Shown here: piece by piece, positions 1 through 9,027 of the stretch
Numbering within the stretch: the first letter of the stretch is position 1
Layout: each line of letters starts with the position of its first letter
Assembly: GCF_003952165.1 (NCBI RefSeq)
Contig: NZ_RXFT01000005.1
Coordinates: 418,754 to 482,753 of the forward strand
Source: Variovorax guangxiensis
Lineage (GTDB): Bacteria > Pseudomonadota > Gammaproteobacteria > Burkholderiales > Burkholderiaceae_C
Direction: 5' to 3'
Length of the DNA: 64,000 nt
Position numbers and translations under genes: made by a program
The notes under the pieces: generated by a model
The model's database searches: none
What the model was told of the DNA's origin: nothing
The model's input: the letters and a program-made list of their open reading frames with translations, nothing else

Positions 1-29
1 TTTGCGCCCGATTCCGGGACGCCGTTGAA

Positions 30-1538
30 TTAGCTGCTGTCCTTCTTGTTGGATGGCAGCTTCGAAACCAGCCGCAACGACACCGTCAGCCCTTCGAGCT
101 GATAGTGCGGCCGGAGAAAAAACTTGGCGGCGTAGTAGCCGGGGTTGTCCTCGATGGCTTCCACCTGGACTTCCGCCGCCGCCAGCGGCTTCATTGCCTT
201 CGTGTCCTGCGACGAGGTGCCGGGGCTGCCGTCGACGTAGTTCATGATCCAGTCGTTGAGCCAGCGCTCCATGTCCTCGCGCTCGCGGAACGAACCGATC
301 TTGTCCCGCACGATGCACTTCAGGTAGTGCGCGAAGCGGCAGCAGGCGAACAGGTACGGCAGGCGTGCCGCGAGGTTCGCGTTGGCCGTGGCGTCGGCGT
401 CGTAGTACTCGGCCGGCAGCTGCAGCGACTGCGCGCCGATGAAGGCCGCGAAGTCGGAGTTCTTGCGGTGCACCAGCGGCATGAAGCCGTTCTTGGCGAG
501 CTCGGCCTCGCGCCGGTCGCTGATGGCGATCTCGGTCGGGCACTTCATGTCCACGCCACCGTCGTCGGTCGGGAAAGTGTGCGTGGGCAGGTTCTCGACA
601 GCGCCGCCCGATTCCACGCCACGGATCGACGTGCACCAGCCGTACTGCTTGAACGAGCGGTTGATGTTCACGCCCATCGCATAGGCCGAGTTGGCCCAGG
701 TGTAGCGGTTGTGGGCTGCGGAGTCGGTCTCTTCCTCGAACTCGAACTCGTCGACCGGGTTGGTGCGCGCACCATAAGGCAGGCGAGCCAGGAAGCGCGG
801 CATGGCCAGGCCGATGTAGCGCGCGTCTTCCGAGTCGCGCAGCGAGCGCCATGCGGTGTGTTCGGTGTTCTGGAAGATCTTGGTCAGGTCGCGCGGGTTC
901 GAAAGCTCCTGCCACGAATCCATCTGCATCACGGTGGGCGAAGCGCCGGCGATGAAGGGGCAGTGCGCGGCCGCGGCGATCTTGGCCATTTCGCCGAGCA
1001 TCTCGACGTCGGGCGGGCTGTGGTCGAAGTGGAAGTCGCCGATCAGTGCGCCGAAGGGCTCGCCGCCGAACTGGCCGTACTCGGCTTCGTAGATCTTCTT
1101 GAAGAGCGGACTCTGGTCCCAGCCGATGCCCTTGTGGCGCTTGAGCGAGCGAGCGACTTCACGCTTGGATGCGCACATCACGCGGATCTTCAGCTGCTCG
1201 TCGGTCTCGGTGTTGTTCACCAGATAGTGCAGGCCGCGCCATGCGCCTTCGAGCTGCTGGAACTCCTCGTGGTGCAGGATCTGGTTGATCTGCTCCGAGA
1301 GCTTGCGGTCGATCTCGGTGATGATGGCCTGAACGGTGCGGTACGCATCGTTGGAGACCGTGACGGTGCTTTCCAGCGCCTGCACGGCCAGCGTCTTGAC
1401 GGCGTTTTCCACCGCCTCGCGGGCCTGGTCGGTCTTGGGCTTGAACTCGCGCTGCAGCAGGTTCGAGAACTCGTTCGGCTCCAGCGTCTCGACGGAAGCC
1501 GGTGCGCGCGCGGTGGTCTGTTTGGGGGCGGTGCTCAT
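30..1538 (-). CDS. tssC: Type VI secretion sheath large subunit TssC
   Basis: This 502-residue protein is recognised as TssC (VipB/EvpB/ImpD), the large subunit that assembles with TssB into the contractile sheath of the type VI secretion system in the cytoplasm. Length and family features fit: an N-terminal helix-rich region, the central FIAGASP segment (about residues 190-200), and the C-terminal part ending in FLRPHYQLEGLTVSLRLVSKLP, typical of the family. The ATG follows an AAGGA-like element about 10 nt upstream. It lies 30 nt downstream of tssB in the same direction, so both are probably cotranscribed from tssA. The stop is 29 nt from the window edge, so the rest of the cluster (hcp, tssE and others) should lie outside the window. 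Confidence 0.96.
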   Translation of the reverse strand: MSTAPKQTTARAPASVETLEPNEFSNLLQREFKPKTDQAREAVENAVKTLAVQALESTVTVSNDAYRTVQAIITEIDRKLSEQINQILHHEEFQQLEGAWRGLHYLVNNTETDEQLKIRVMCASKREVARSLKRHKGIGWDQSPLFKKIYEAEYGQFGGEPFGALIGDFHFDHSPPDVEMLGEMAKIAAAAHCPFIAGASPTVMQMDSWQELSNPRDLTKIFQNTEHTAWRSLRDSEDARYIGLAMPRFLARLPYGARTNPVDEFEFEEETDSAAHNRYTWANSAYAMGVNINRSFKQYGWCTSIRGVESGGAVENLPTHTFPTDDGGVDMKCPTEIAISDRREAELAKNGFMPLVHRKNSDFAAFIGAQSLQLPAEYYDADATANANLAARLPYLFACCRFAHYLKCIVRDKIGSFREREDMERWLNDWIMNYVDGSPGTSSQDTKAMKPLAAAEVQVEAIEDNPGYYAAKFFLRPHYQLEGLTVSLRLVSKLPSNKKDSS

Positions 1539-1568
1539 GATGATGGCGGTCCTTGCTGCTGCTCGCGC

Positions 1569-2147
1569 TTATTCGGAAGACGTGCCGGGCGTGCCGGGCG
1601 TGCCGGCCTTTTCGTTCGCGGCTTCCACTGCCTTTGCAACGGCGGGGTTCGGGGCCGATGCCAGCGACTTCAGCAGTGCCGGGTTCTGCAGCGCCTGCGC
1701 GATCAGCTGTTCGGCGCCGTTCTTGCCGTCCATGTACGACAACAGGTTCGACAGTTCGGTGCGCGCCTCGAGCAGTTGCTGCAGCGCGCCGACCTGGCGG
1801 GCGATGCGCGCGGGCGAGAAGTCGTCCATGCTGTCGAAGGTGATGTCGACGTTCATCTGGCCGTCGCCGGTGAGCGTGTTGGGCACCTGGAAGGCAACGC
1901 GCGGCTTGATGGCCTTCATGCGCTCGTCGAAGTTGTCGATGTCCACCGCCATGAACTCTCGCTCGGCGAGGTCGGGCATCGGGTCGATCTGCTTGCCCGC
2001 GAGATCGGCGATCACGCCCATCACGAAGGGCAGCTGGATCTTGCGCTCGCTGCCGTAGATCTCGACGTCGTACTCGATCTGCACACGCGGCGCGCGGTTG
2101 CGCGCAATGAACTTCTGACCACTGTTTCTGACACGGTTGTCTGCCAT
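1569..2147 (-). CDS. tssB: Type VI secretion sheath small subunit TssB
   Basis: This 192-residue protein is recognised as TssB (VipA/ImpB), the small sheath subunit that pairs with TssC. The N-terminal RAPRVQIEYDVEIYG and the LPFVMGVIADLAG segment (about residues 18-50) are hallmark sequences, followed by FMAVDIDNFDERM. The C-terminus is longer than the core needs and ends in a low-complexity tail with repeated GTP units (GTPGTPGTSSE). An AGAGGAAG ribosome-binding site sits about 5 nt before the ATG. It is 85 nt downstream of tssA and 30 nt upstream of tssC. Order and strand are those of a standard tssA-tssB-tssC module. Confidence 0.96.
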   Translation of the reverse strand: MADNRVRNSGQKFIARNRAPRVQIEYDVEIYGSERKIQLPFVMGVIADLAGKQIDPMPDLAEREFMAVDIDNFDERMKAIKPRVAFQVPNTLTGDGQMNVDITFDSMDDFSPARIARQVGALQQLLEARTELSNLLSYMDGKNGAEQLIAQALQNPALLKSLASAPNPAVAKAVEAANEKAGTPGTPGTSSE

Positions 2148-2232
2148 AAGCTTCCTCTTGAATCTGTAATGCGTGTGGGTACGACCCCCGGCCGGCCTCT
2201 CGGCTCGCGGGGCCCGCGACGGCCTCCGCCTG

Positions 2233-3333
2233 TTACTCCGCGCTGCCCCCGTTCAACGGACGTCCTGCAAGGCTCTCTATCTTTTGCAATCCCTCTGGCA
2301 CGAGCTCTTCGATGATCTGGAAGAAGTTGAGATCCAGCAGCCGCTGCGCCCTGCGTATGAGCATGGGCGCCGGATGGCTGGGCTCCGTGCGTTCCATGAA
2401 CTGGCAAGCCTTCTCGAGCAGCACCTGCACATCTTCACGGCTCGATATTTCAATATCCTTAATAAATACCTGACGTAGGCCGGTACCGACATTTGCCGCA
2501 GTACCGCCAACAGCACCATTCGCCACGGTCCCGGCCGCACCGCCCTCTTGCGCAACGGCTCCGGCGTGGGTTTCGCCGGCCACTGCCTCCTCGACATGCG
2601 CCTGCTCCGGCAACAGTTGGGCAACGGTGCGCAACGAACGCTCGAGCCGCGAGAAATCGGGCGCCCAGCTCTGTCCCAGCGCGCGCTCGCAGGTCTCGCG
2701 AATTCGCTGCAGCAACTCCAGCGCCGCGCGCAATGCCACCACAGGTGGCGCCGCCTTTTCCTGCGCGCGCCGCACCGCGTCCTTCAACCGGCCGATACCG
2801 CCGGGGTAATCGATCTGATGATCGGTCTTGCTCGAATCGAGCAAGGCCTCGACCTGGCGCAGGCTCATCGACGCGCCTGCGCCTTCGTCGAGCAGCCGCG
2901 CATCGCGCACGCTGCGTCCCAGTCCTTCGGCTTCGGCCAATGCGGCCAGCGCATTCATGCGCGGCAGCGGGTCTTCGAAGCCGTCGTCGACGACGCGCGG
3001 ATGCACGTCGTCCCAGAATCTCTGAAGCACGACGTCGACGAGTTGCAGACCTTCTACATACCCGGGCAAGCCTCGGCTCTCGGTCCAGGCCAGCGTGAGA
3101 GGCACCAGCACGCGCAGGTCTCGCGTACGCGAGCACAACTGCTTCGCGATGCGTTCCACACGGGCCCAATCGGGCGGCTCGGCGGGGATGATGGTCGAGC
3201 CGAACTGCTGTTCGCGCTTGCCCGCCGTCGCCTGGTGCAACGCCATGAAATCGGGGTCGTATTCCAGGTCTTCACCGCAAGGTAGCGGGCCCTCGACGGG
3301 CTCCTGCAATAGATCGATCTCGCTCTGCGCCAA
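2233..3333 (-). CDS. tssA: Type VI secretion protein TssA
   Basis: This 366-residue protein belongs to the TssA (ImpA N-terminal domain) family, which primes and caps sheath assembly at the baseplate. The N-terminal ImpA domain (about residues 8-130) contains CGEDLEYDPDFMAL and the WARVERIAKQLCSRTRDLRV segment. A variable Ala/Gly-rich linker follows around residues 250-285, and the C-terminal region ends with a predicted helical domain (HPAPMLIRRAQRLL). The start codon appears to be TTG at 3331-3333, supported by a GGGGAG element about 9 nt upstream. The next in-frame ATG would remove 28 residues of the conserved domain. It heads the tssA-B-C run in this window. Confidence 0.93.
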   Translation of the reverse strand: MAQSEIDLLQEPVEGPLPCGEDLEYDPDFMALHQATAGKREQQFGSTIIPAEPPDWARVERIAKQLCSRTRDLRVLVPLTLAWTESRGLPGYVEGLQLVDVVLQRFWDDVHPRVVDDGFEDPLPRMNALAALAEAEGLGRSVRDARLLDEGAGASMSLRQVEALLDSSKTDHQIDYPGGIGRLKDAVRRAQEKAAPPVVALRAALELLQRIRETCERALGQSWAPDFSRLERSLRTVAQLLPEQAHVEEAVAGETHAGAVAQEGGAAGTVANGAVGGTAANVGTGLRQVFIKDIEISSREDVQVLLEKACQFMERTEPSHPAPMLIRRAQRLLDLNFFQIIEELVPEGLQKIESLAGRPLNGGSAE

Positions 3334-3485
3334 CCTCTACTCCCCTTGTTCAAACGTTTCTTAACAGCAGCAATCTTGAGGGGAACAAGTGATGCGGTCA
3401 ACAGCAACAGATTGCAACACGACTCGTATGAATTACTAAGGAGTACACCCCTTTTTGAAACTCATACAGAACGCCTACATGCCAA
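3334..3485. promoter_or_regulatory. Probable tss promoter region
   Basis: This 152-bp gap upstream of tssA is clearly more AT-rich than its surroundings, as expected for a promoter. It also contains an inverted repeat, CTTGTTC at 3345-3351 and GAACAAG at 3383-3389, with a 31-bp spacer. I cannot assign a regulator. No -10/-35 pair is convincing. Confidence 0.35.
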
Positions 3486-4667
3486 TCAGAGCAAACCGCG
3501 CGCAGCCAGATTGCGCATCAACGCACTGATACCAAAAGTCCACATCGGCGCCTTGTCAGAATGCATCACGCGATTCACCAGGGCACCGAGTTCCGGTGCG
3601 GCAATGCGCACGCGGTCTCCCACAACGTGCGTGAATCCTTGCCCAGGCCCGTGACGATCTTGTGTCGGCGCGAACATCGTTCCGAGAAACAACATGAAGC
3701 CGTCCGGATAAGCGTGATTGGCTCCTATCGTCTGCGCCACGAGGTCGAGCGGGTCGCGGCTGATCTTCGACAGCGAACTCGAGCCCTCCAGGGTGAAGCC
3801 TTCGGGCCCCGTCACTTCCAGCTCGACGGTGATGCGCCTCACGTCAGCAATACCGAAGTGTTCATCGAACAGGCGAATGAACGGGCCGATCGCACACGAC
3901 GCGTTGTTGTCCTTCGCCTTGCCCAGCAGCAGCGCGCTTCGGCCTTCGAAGTCACGAAGGTTCACGTCGTTGCCCAGCGCCGCGCCCAATGTTTCGCCGC
4001 GGCTGTTCACCGCGAGCACGACCTCGGGCTCCGGGTTGTTCCATGCGGAGCCCGGATGAATGCCTACATCGGCGCCGGTACCGACGGCTGAAAGTACGGG
4101 CGCCTTGGTAAAGATCTCCGCGTCGGGCCCGATGCCGACCTCCAGATACTGCGACCAGGCGCCCTGCGCTATCAGCACTTCCTTGACCTTCATCGCCTCG
4201 GGCGAGCCGGGCACGATGTCCGCGAGGTTGTCGCCGAGCACGCTGCCGATGGCCGCTCGCGTGGCTTCCGCCTTCGATGCATCGCCGCGCGCCTGCTCCT
4301 CGATCACGCGCTCGAGCAGGCTCGCAACAAATGTGACGCCGCTCGCCTTGATGGCCTGCAGGTCGCAAGGGGCGAGCAGCCAGGGCCTGCCCGTGTCGCG
4401 CGCGGCCTCGTCGCTGTTGGCAAGGGCTTCGTCGAGCGCGGCGATGCGCGGCGCGCTCCTGAGTGCGGCGCGAACCGCTTCCGCAGGTGGTGTGTTGCCT
4501 TCGAGCAGATCGCTCATGGTGGGAGCGAGCTTCGACAGGTCGTGCAGGCCACCTTCGTGAACTGCGACCAGCACGGGGCCCACGCCCGGGTGCCAGAGGC
4601 GGCCGACGAGCGTGGCGCGTCCGGCGTCGCGGGGCAGGCTGGAAGAAGTGGAAAGATCGAGCGGCAT
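3486..4667 (-). CDS. Fumarylacetoacetate hydrolase family protein
   Basis: This 393-residue protein carries a C-terminal fumarylacetoacetase (FAH) fold. Acidic metal-binding motifs are visible in NPEPEVVLAV (about residue 210) and in the NDVNLRDFEGRSALLLGKAKD segment. It is longer than simple FAH hydrolases (about 280 residues) and resembles the subgroup that includes 2-keto-3-deoxy-sugar-acid dehydratases, so it may be a dehydratase or a hydrolase. It is the last minus-strand gene after the NicB-like subunit (101 nt away) and could be the distal gene of the nicotinate arm, acting on a dicarboxylic intermediate. That role is inference from position. A separate sugar-acid role is equally possible. 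Confidence 0.8.
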   Translation of the reverse strand: MPLDLSTSSSLPRDAGRATLVGRLWHPGVGPVLVAVHEGGLHDLSKLAPTMSDLLEGNTPPAEAVRAALRSAPRIAALDEALANSDEAARDTGRPWLLAPCDLQAIKASGVTFVASLLERVIEEQARGDASKAEATRAAIGSVLGDNLADIVPGSPEAMKVKEVLIAQGAWSQYLEVGIGPDAEIFTKAPVLSAVGTGADVGIHPGSAWNNPEPEVVLAVNSRGETLGAALGNDVNLRDFEGRSALLLGKAKDNNASCAIGPFIRLFDEHFGIADVRRITVELEVTGPEGFTLEGSSSLSKISRDPLDLVAQTIGANHAYPDGFMLFLGTMFAPTQDRHGPGQGFTHVVGDRVRIAAPELGALVNRVMHSDKAPMWTFGISALMRNLAARGLL

Positions 4668-4768
4668 GGCGTGGTGTCTCCGTGATGAATGTGGCTGCTA
4701 CGTTGCATCGTAGCGGCGCACGCAGAAAACAGCCCGCTCGGCCGGCTCGGCACTCCTTGTCTACGGCC

Positions 4769-7700
4769 TCAGTGCCCCGGCGTCGCGCGCACGCGCGCCA
4801 CCTCGGCAGGCAGGTCGGTCCACGCGGGCTCCTGCGGCGCGAAGCGTGCGCGCATGTAGCCGGCAAGCTCGGCGATCTGCCGGTCGTCGAGCACATCGCG
4901 GAAGCCGGGCATGAAGCCGATGTCGCGGCTCGCCGGCTCGCGCACGCCGTCGAGGATGGTGCGCAGCAGGTTGTCCGGCCGCGCGCTCGTGAGGTTGCTG
5001 TTGAGCGCGAGCGGCGTGTTGACGCCGAGCAGCGTGGGCCCGTTGCCGTCGTGGTGGCAAGAGGCACAGGCACTGTCGAACATGCGCTGTGCGGGGCCCA
5101 GCAGTCGCCCCTGCGTGCGCGCCGCGTTGCCCACAACCTGTTGCGCGACAGCGGCAGGATCCGCGGCCGGCGCGGGGTTGAACGAGCCCAGATACGTGGC
5201 CATCGCGCGAATGTCCTCGTCCGGCACCTGCGCGAGCTCGCGCACAACCTCGGCCATCGGCCCGCCCGCGACGCCGTGCCGCTGCGTGTGGCCGTTGCGC
5301 AGGTAGCGATACAACTCGTCGGCATCCCACGGCACCGCCGACTTCGATGCGAGCTGCGTGAGCGCCGGCGCCTCCCAGCCATCGACCATCGCGCCCGACA
5401 GGAAGGCACTGCCGCCCTGCTCCGCGCCCAGCGCATTGCGCGGGGTATGACAGGCGCCGCAATGCCCCAGGCCGTTGACCAGATAGGCACCGCGATTCCA
5501 CTCCGCGCTCTGCGTGGCCACGGGCTGCATCGGCGCCGGGTCATGGAAGAGCGCGTTCCAGCCGGCCATCAGCGGGCGAATGCTGAACGGAAACTTGAGC
5601 TCGGACTTCGGCGTTTCCGCCCGCACGGCGGGCAGCGACATGAAGTACGCATACAGCGCCTGCAGATCGTCGTCGCTGGCCTTCGCGAAAGCGGTGTAGG
5701 GGAATGCGGGATACAGGTAGTGTCCGTCGCGCGAGACGCCCTCGCGCATCGCACGCTGGAAAGCGCTGAAGGACCAGCGGCCCAGGCCCGTCTCGGCATC
5801 CGGCGTGAGGTTCGTGGTGTAGAGCGTGCCGAAGGGTGTGTCCATGGCGCGGCCGCCCGCGTTGGCCATGCCGCCGGGTGCCGTGTGGCACACGGCGCAA
5901 TCGCCGACCGAGGCGAGCACCCGGCCACGCTCGATGGTGGCCTGGCTGTAGACCGGCGCGGTGAGCGACACCGGCGCGATGGCCGATCGCCAGCCGAGCA
6001 GGCCGGCGATGACGCCGATGCCACCGACAACCAATGCAGCACCAGTGGCCCACAGCCCCTTGCGCCGAGGCCAGACCACATTGCTCCTTCCGGCACCGGG
6101 GGAAGGCCCGGATGGGGGCACGACGGCATCACCATTCCCACGCAGCTCGCCTCCCCCGCCATCTCCCGGAGGAGCCGGAGGCAGCAAGCCCTTGTTCAAT
6201 TCCGCGAGCACCGTCTCCGGCGTGAATGGCGGCGCCCTGAAGCGCACGCCCGTCGCATCGAAGATCGCATTCGCGATCGCCGCAGTGCCCGGCACCGACG
6301 ACGACTCGCCCGCGCCCAGCGAAGGCTCGCCGGGCCGCGGCATGTGCATCACCTCGATCACAGGCACTTCGCGGAAGTTGATGATCGGGTAGCCGCCCCA
6401 CTCGCGGCTGGCGACCACGCCGGAAGGCAGGACGCCAGGCAGCTGCGCACCCGTCGCCGCATCCTGCTGCTGCTGCTGCTGTTGCTGCGGCGCGAATTCC
6501 ACGCGCTCCTTCAGCGCGCGGCTCGTCGTCTGGATCACGTTGCCGTGCACCTGGTGCTCGACGCCCGCCGGGTTTACCAGCACCCCCGCGTCGTGCCCCA
6601 CCACCACGCGGCGCACATGCACCTCGCCCGTCTTGCGGTTGACCTCCACGTCGGCCACCCACGCGGCCCACGCCGCGCCGAAGCCCGGCCACTTGCTGTG
6701 GATGTAGCGTGCGTACGCAAAGCCCTGCCCGAAGAGGATGTCGCCGCCCTCGCCGAGCCCGCCGTCGGCGTTCTCCTGCGGCCCGGTGCGCATGCGCCAG
6801 CCGGCCTTCTGCGCGGTGGCCTGCACGAGCTCGACGGCGCGCGGGTCTTCCAGGTAACGCAGCCTGAACTGCACCGGATCGACACCCGCCGCCGTCGCCA
6901 GTTCGTCGATGTAGGACTCGTGCGCGAACGAACTCGGCAGCGCCGACACGCCGCGCAGCCACGAGGCGCGCACGATCGGCGCCATGTCGTTGACCTTCAC
7001 GCGCAGGTTGTCGTAGCTGTAGGGCGGGCGGGCGGTGCGGTCGCCCATCTCGAAGGCCTGCGCCACCGGCTCGATGGTACGCGTGAGCAGCAGCGCCAGC
7101 GTGGGCGCGCCGTTCGAGGGATACGAGGTTTCGAAATCGTAGGCGGCGACGTTGCCGTCGGGCATGAGGCCGCCGTCGATCTCCATGAGCTGCGCCGCGC
7201 CCTTGGGCTCCCACGCGTGTTCCTGCTCGCGCGTGAGCTGCACTCGCACCGGCGCGCCGACGGCGCGCGCGAGCAGCGCGGCATCGGCGGCCACGTCGTC
7301 GGCGCCGTTGCGGCCGTAGCAGCCCGCCGCCTCCATGCGGACCACGTCGACCTGCACGTCCTCCACGCCCATGAGCTTCGCGAGATCGGCGCGCAGCACG
7401 TGCGGGTTCTGCGAGCCGGTCCAGCAGCGCAGTTGCATGCCGCTGCCGTCGGCGGGCTGCCAGTCGGCCAGCGCGCACGAAGGGCCGATGGAGGCATGCA
7501 TCTGGTAGGGCCACACATAGGTGCGGCGCATGGGCTGCGCGGCCGATGCGATGGCGCCGTCCACGTCGCCTTCGTCGACCAGCAGACGCTGCGTCGAGGG
7601 GTTGTCGCGCAGGGCCTGGGCGAGGTCGCCCAGGTCGGGCATGCCGGGCCACGGCTTCCACTTCACGCGCAGCTCGCGAAGGGCCTGCTCGGCGTGTTCC

Positions 7701-8530
7701 TCGCGCTCGGCCACGATGCCGACGAAGTCGCGGATGACGACCACTGCGCGAATGCCGGGAATGTGCGCGATCGACGATTCGTCGACCGACTCCAGCGTGT
7801 TGCCGATGAACTCGCCGTGGTCCGCGCCGGCATACGGCGGGCGCACCACACGGCCGTGCAGCATGCCAGGCACCCGCATGTCGTGCACGAACACGAGCTC
7901 TCCCGCGAGCTTGGCCGGGATGTCGACGCGCGCCTGCCGCGTGCCGACCACGCGGTAGTCGGCCGGGTCCTTGGGCTTCGCCTGCGGATCGAGCCTCAGC
8001 ACGGTGCGCTGGCCGGCGACGAGTTCGGCATAGCTGACGTGCCGGTCGGGCAGCTCGGCGACGCGCACCACGCCATTGCGCATCTGCAGCGCATCCACGG
8101 CCACGCCCAAGCGCTCGGCAGCACGCGCCAGCAGCCATGCACGCGCCTGCGCAGCCGCCAGCCGCAAGGGCTGCGCATGAATCTGGATCGACGCGCTGGC
8201 GATGGTCGCGCCCTGGTTGGGCGCGCGCGCGGTGTCGCCGAGCATCACGCGCACGCAGGGCATGCCGAGGTCGAGTTCCTCGGCCACGATCTGGCCCAGT
8301 GCGGTCTGTATGCCGGTGCCCAGGTCGACGTGCCCGTTGAGCGCCGAGGCGCTGCCGTCGTCCCATACCGCGAGCAGGACCTCGTCGCCCTCGACGGGGT
8401 TGCCGGCGACGAATGCCGGCTGTCCCTTGGCGGGCACCGGCGCGGCCGGCGTCTCGCGTACCACCAGCAGCACGCCGTCTGAGGCGAGGAATTCGGCGCG
8501 CGTGCGCGGAAGATCGGCGCGGCGCGTCAT
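4769..8530 (-). CDS. nicB: NicB-type molybdenum hydroxylase large subunit fused to triheme cytochrome c
   Basis: This 1253-residue fusion starts with a xanthine dehydrogenase-family molybdopterin domain (about residues 1-790). A Pro/Gly-rich linker and one membrane segment (about residues 820-845, LWATGAALVVGGIGVIAGLL) follow. The remainder holds three cytochrome c domains with haem sites CAVCH (about 878), CGACH (about 1021) and CASCH (about 1153). Nicotinate dehydrogenase NicB of Pseudomonas putida is known to have this architecture, so hydroxylation of nicotinate to 6-hydroxynicotinate with electrons passed to the respiratory chain is the best call. The nearby nicotinamidase and 6-hydroxynicotinate reductase support it. 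The ATG overlaps the nicA stop as ATGA, indicating translational coupling. A tract of eight Gln near residue 685 is unusual. Other N-heterocycles or aldehydes remain possible substrates. Confidence 0.87.
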   Translation of the reverse strand: MTRRADLPRTRAEFLASDGVLLVVRETPAAPVPAKGQPAFVAGNPVEGDEVLLAVWDDGSASALNGHVDLGTGIQTALGQIVAEELDLGMPCVRVMLGDTARAPNQGATIASASIQIHAQPLRLAAAQARAWLLARAAERLGVAVDALQMRNGVVRVAELPDRHVSYAELVAGQRTVLRLDPQAKPKDPADYRVVGTRQARVDIPAKLAGELVFVHDMRVPGMLHGRVVRPPYAGADHGEFIGNTLESVDESSIAHIPGIRAVVVIRDFVGIVAEREEHAEQALRELRVKWKPWPGMPDLGDLAQALRDNPSTQRLLVDEGDVDGAIASAAQPMRRTYVWPYQMHASIGPSCALADWQPADGSGMQLRCWTGSQNPHVLRADLAKLMGVEDVQVDVVRMEAAGCYGRNGADDVAADAALLARAVGAPVRVQLTREQEHAWEPKGAAQLMEIDGGLMPDGNVAAYDFETSYPSNGAPTLALLLTRTIEPVAQAFEMGDRTARPPYSYDNLRVKVNDMAPIVRASWLRGVSALPSSFAHESYIDELATAAGVDPVQFRLRYLEDPRAVELVQATAQKAGWRMRTGPQENADGGLGEGGDILFGQGFAYARYIHSKWPGFGAAWAAWVADVEVNRKTGEVHVRRVVVGHDAGVLVNPAGVEHQVHGNVIQTTSRALKERVEFAPQQQQQQQQDAATGAQLPGVLPSGVVASREWGGYPIINFREVPVIEVMHMPRPGEPSLGAGESSSVPGTAAIANAIFDATGVRFRAPPFTPETVLAELNKGLLPPAPPGDGGGGELRGNGDAVVPPSGPSPGAGRSNVVWPRRKGLWATGAALVVGGIGVIAGLLGWRSAIAPVSLTAPVYSQATIERGRVLASVGDCAVCHTAPGGMANAGGRAMDTPFGTLYTTNLTPDAETGLGRWSFSAFQRAMREGVSRDGHYLYPAFPYTAFAKASDDDLQALYAYFMSLPAVRAETPKSELKFPFSIRPLMAGWNALFHDPAPMQPVATQSAEWNRGAYLVNGLGHCGACHTPRNALGAEQGGSAFLSGAMVDGWEAPALTQLASKSAVPWDADELYRYLRNGHTQRHGVAGGPMAEVVRELAQVPDEDIRAMATYLGSFNPAPAADPAAVAQQVVGNAARTQGRLLGPAQRMFDSACASCHHDGNGPTLLGVNTPLALNSNLTSARPDNLLRTILDGVREPASRDIGFMPGFRDVLDDRQIAELAGYMRARFAPQEPAWTDLPAEVARVRATPGH

Positions 8531-9027
8531 GTGGCGGGTTGCTCGCGCATGCGCACTGCCGCGCGCTGCACCGCGTCGAGGATCTCGATGTGCGTGCCGC
8601 AGCGGCACAGGTTGCCCGAAAGCTCGCCGCGGATGCGCGCCTCGCTGGCCTGCGGGTCGCGCGCCAGCAGCGCAGCCGCCTGCATCACCATGCCGTTGAG
8701 GCAGTAGCCGCACTGCGCGGCCTGCGCATCCTCGAAGGCGGCCTGCACCGGATGCCAGCTGCCGCGCGAACCCAATCCTTCGAGCGTGGTGATGGCGCGC
8801 CCCGCCACGCCGTGCGCCGGAATCACGCACGAGCGCGCGGCCACGCCATCGACGTGCACGGTGCATGCGCCGCACTGCCCCAGCCCACAGCCGTACTTGG
8901 GACCGTTCAGCCCCAGGTCGTTGCGCAGGAGGTGCAGCAGCGTCGCCTCGCGCGGAACTCCTGCTATCGATTGCGCCCGGCCGTTGACCAGCAGGCGCAG
9001 CGGCTCAGCGCCGCAACTGGCCGTCAC
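8527..9027 (-). CDS. nicA: NicA-type 2Fe-2S subunit of molybdenum hydroxylase
   Basis: This 166-residue protein has the two [2Fe-2S] domains of the xanthine dehydrogenase family. A plant-ferredoxin-type cluster uses C47, C52, C55 and C67. A C-terminal helical cluster uses C106, C109, C141 and C143 (CGYC and CRC motifs). It would relay electrons from the molybdenum site of the adjoining large subunit to its haems. The apparent start is GTG at 9025-9027, inside the end of the preceding binding-protein gene (23-nt overlap). The stop overlaps the large-subunit start by 4 nt. The pair matches the two-component NicAB enzyme, which lacks the separate FAD subunit of classical xanthine dehydrogenase. 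Confidence 0.9.
   Translation of the reverse strand: MTASCGAEPLRLLVNGRAQSIAGVPREATLLHLLRNDLGLNGPKYGCGLGQCGACTVHVDGVAARSCVIPAHGVAGRAITTLEGLGSRGSWHPVQAAFEDAQAAQCGYCLNGMVMQAAALLARDPQASEARIRGELSGNLCRCGTHIEILDAVQRAAVRMREQPAT

Noticed and set aside
105..2315. Long plus-strand frame opposite tssC, tssB and tssA
   Set aside because: It spans three well-identified genes and intergenic gaps on the other strand and shows only Arg/Val/Leu-biased low-information sequence.
6464..6487. Short tandem repeat as a CRISPR or mobile element trace
   Set aside because: It is a simple triplet run in frame inside a gene, with no spacers or terminal repeats.
4463..8482. A 1339-codon open frame on the plus strand, opposite nicB
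   Set aside because: It is a mirror frame of the GC-rich nicB coding strand. Its translation is Arg/His/Ala-rich with no recognisable domain, while nicB shows clear motifs.
4769..8530. Isoquinoline 1-oxidoreductase or generic xanthine dehydrogenase as the main name of the large subunit
   Set aside because: The three-haem fusion and the presence of nicotinamidase, reductase-like and enamidase genes point more strongly to a NicB-type nicotinate enzyme. The alternative is kept in the feature text.
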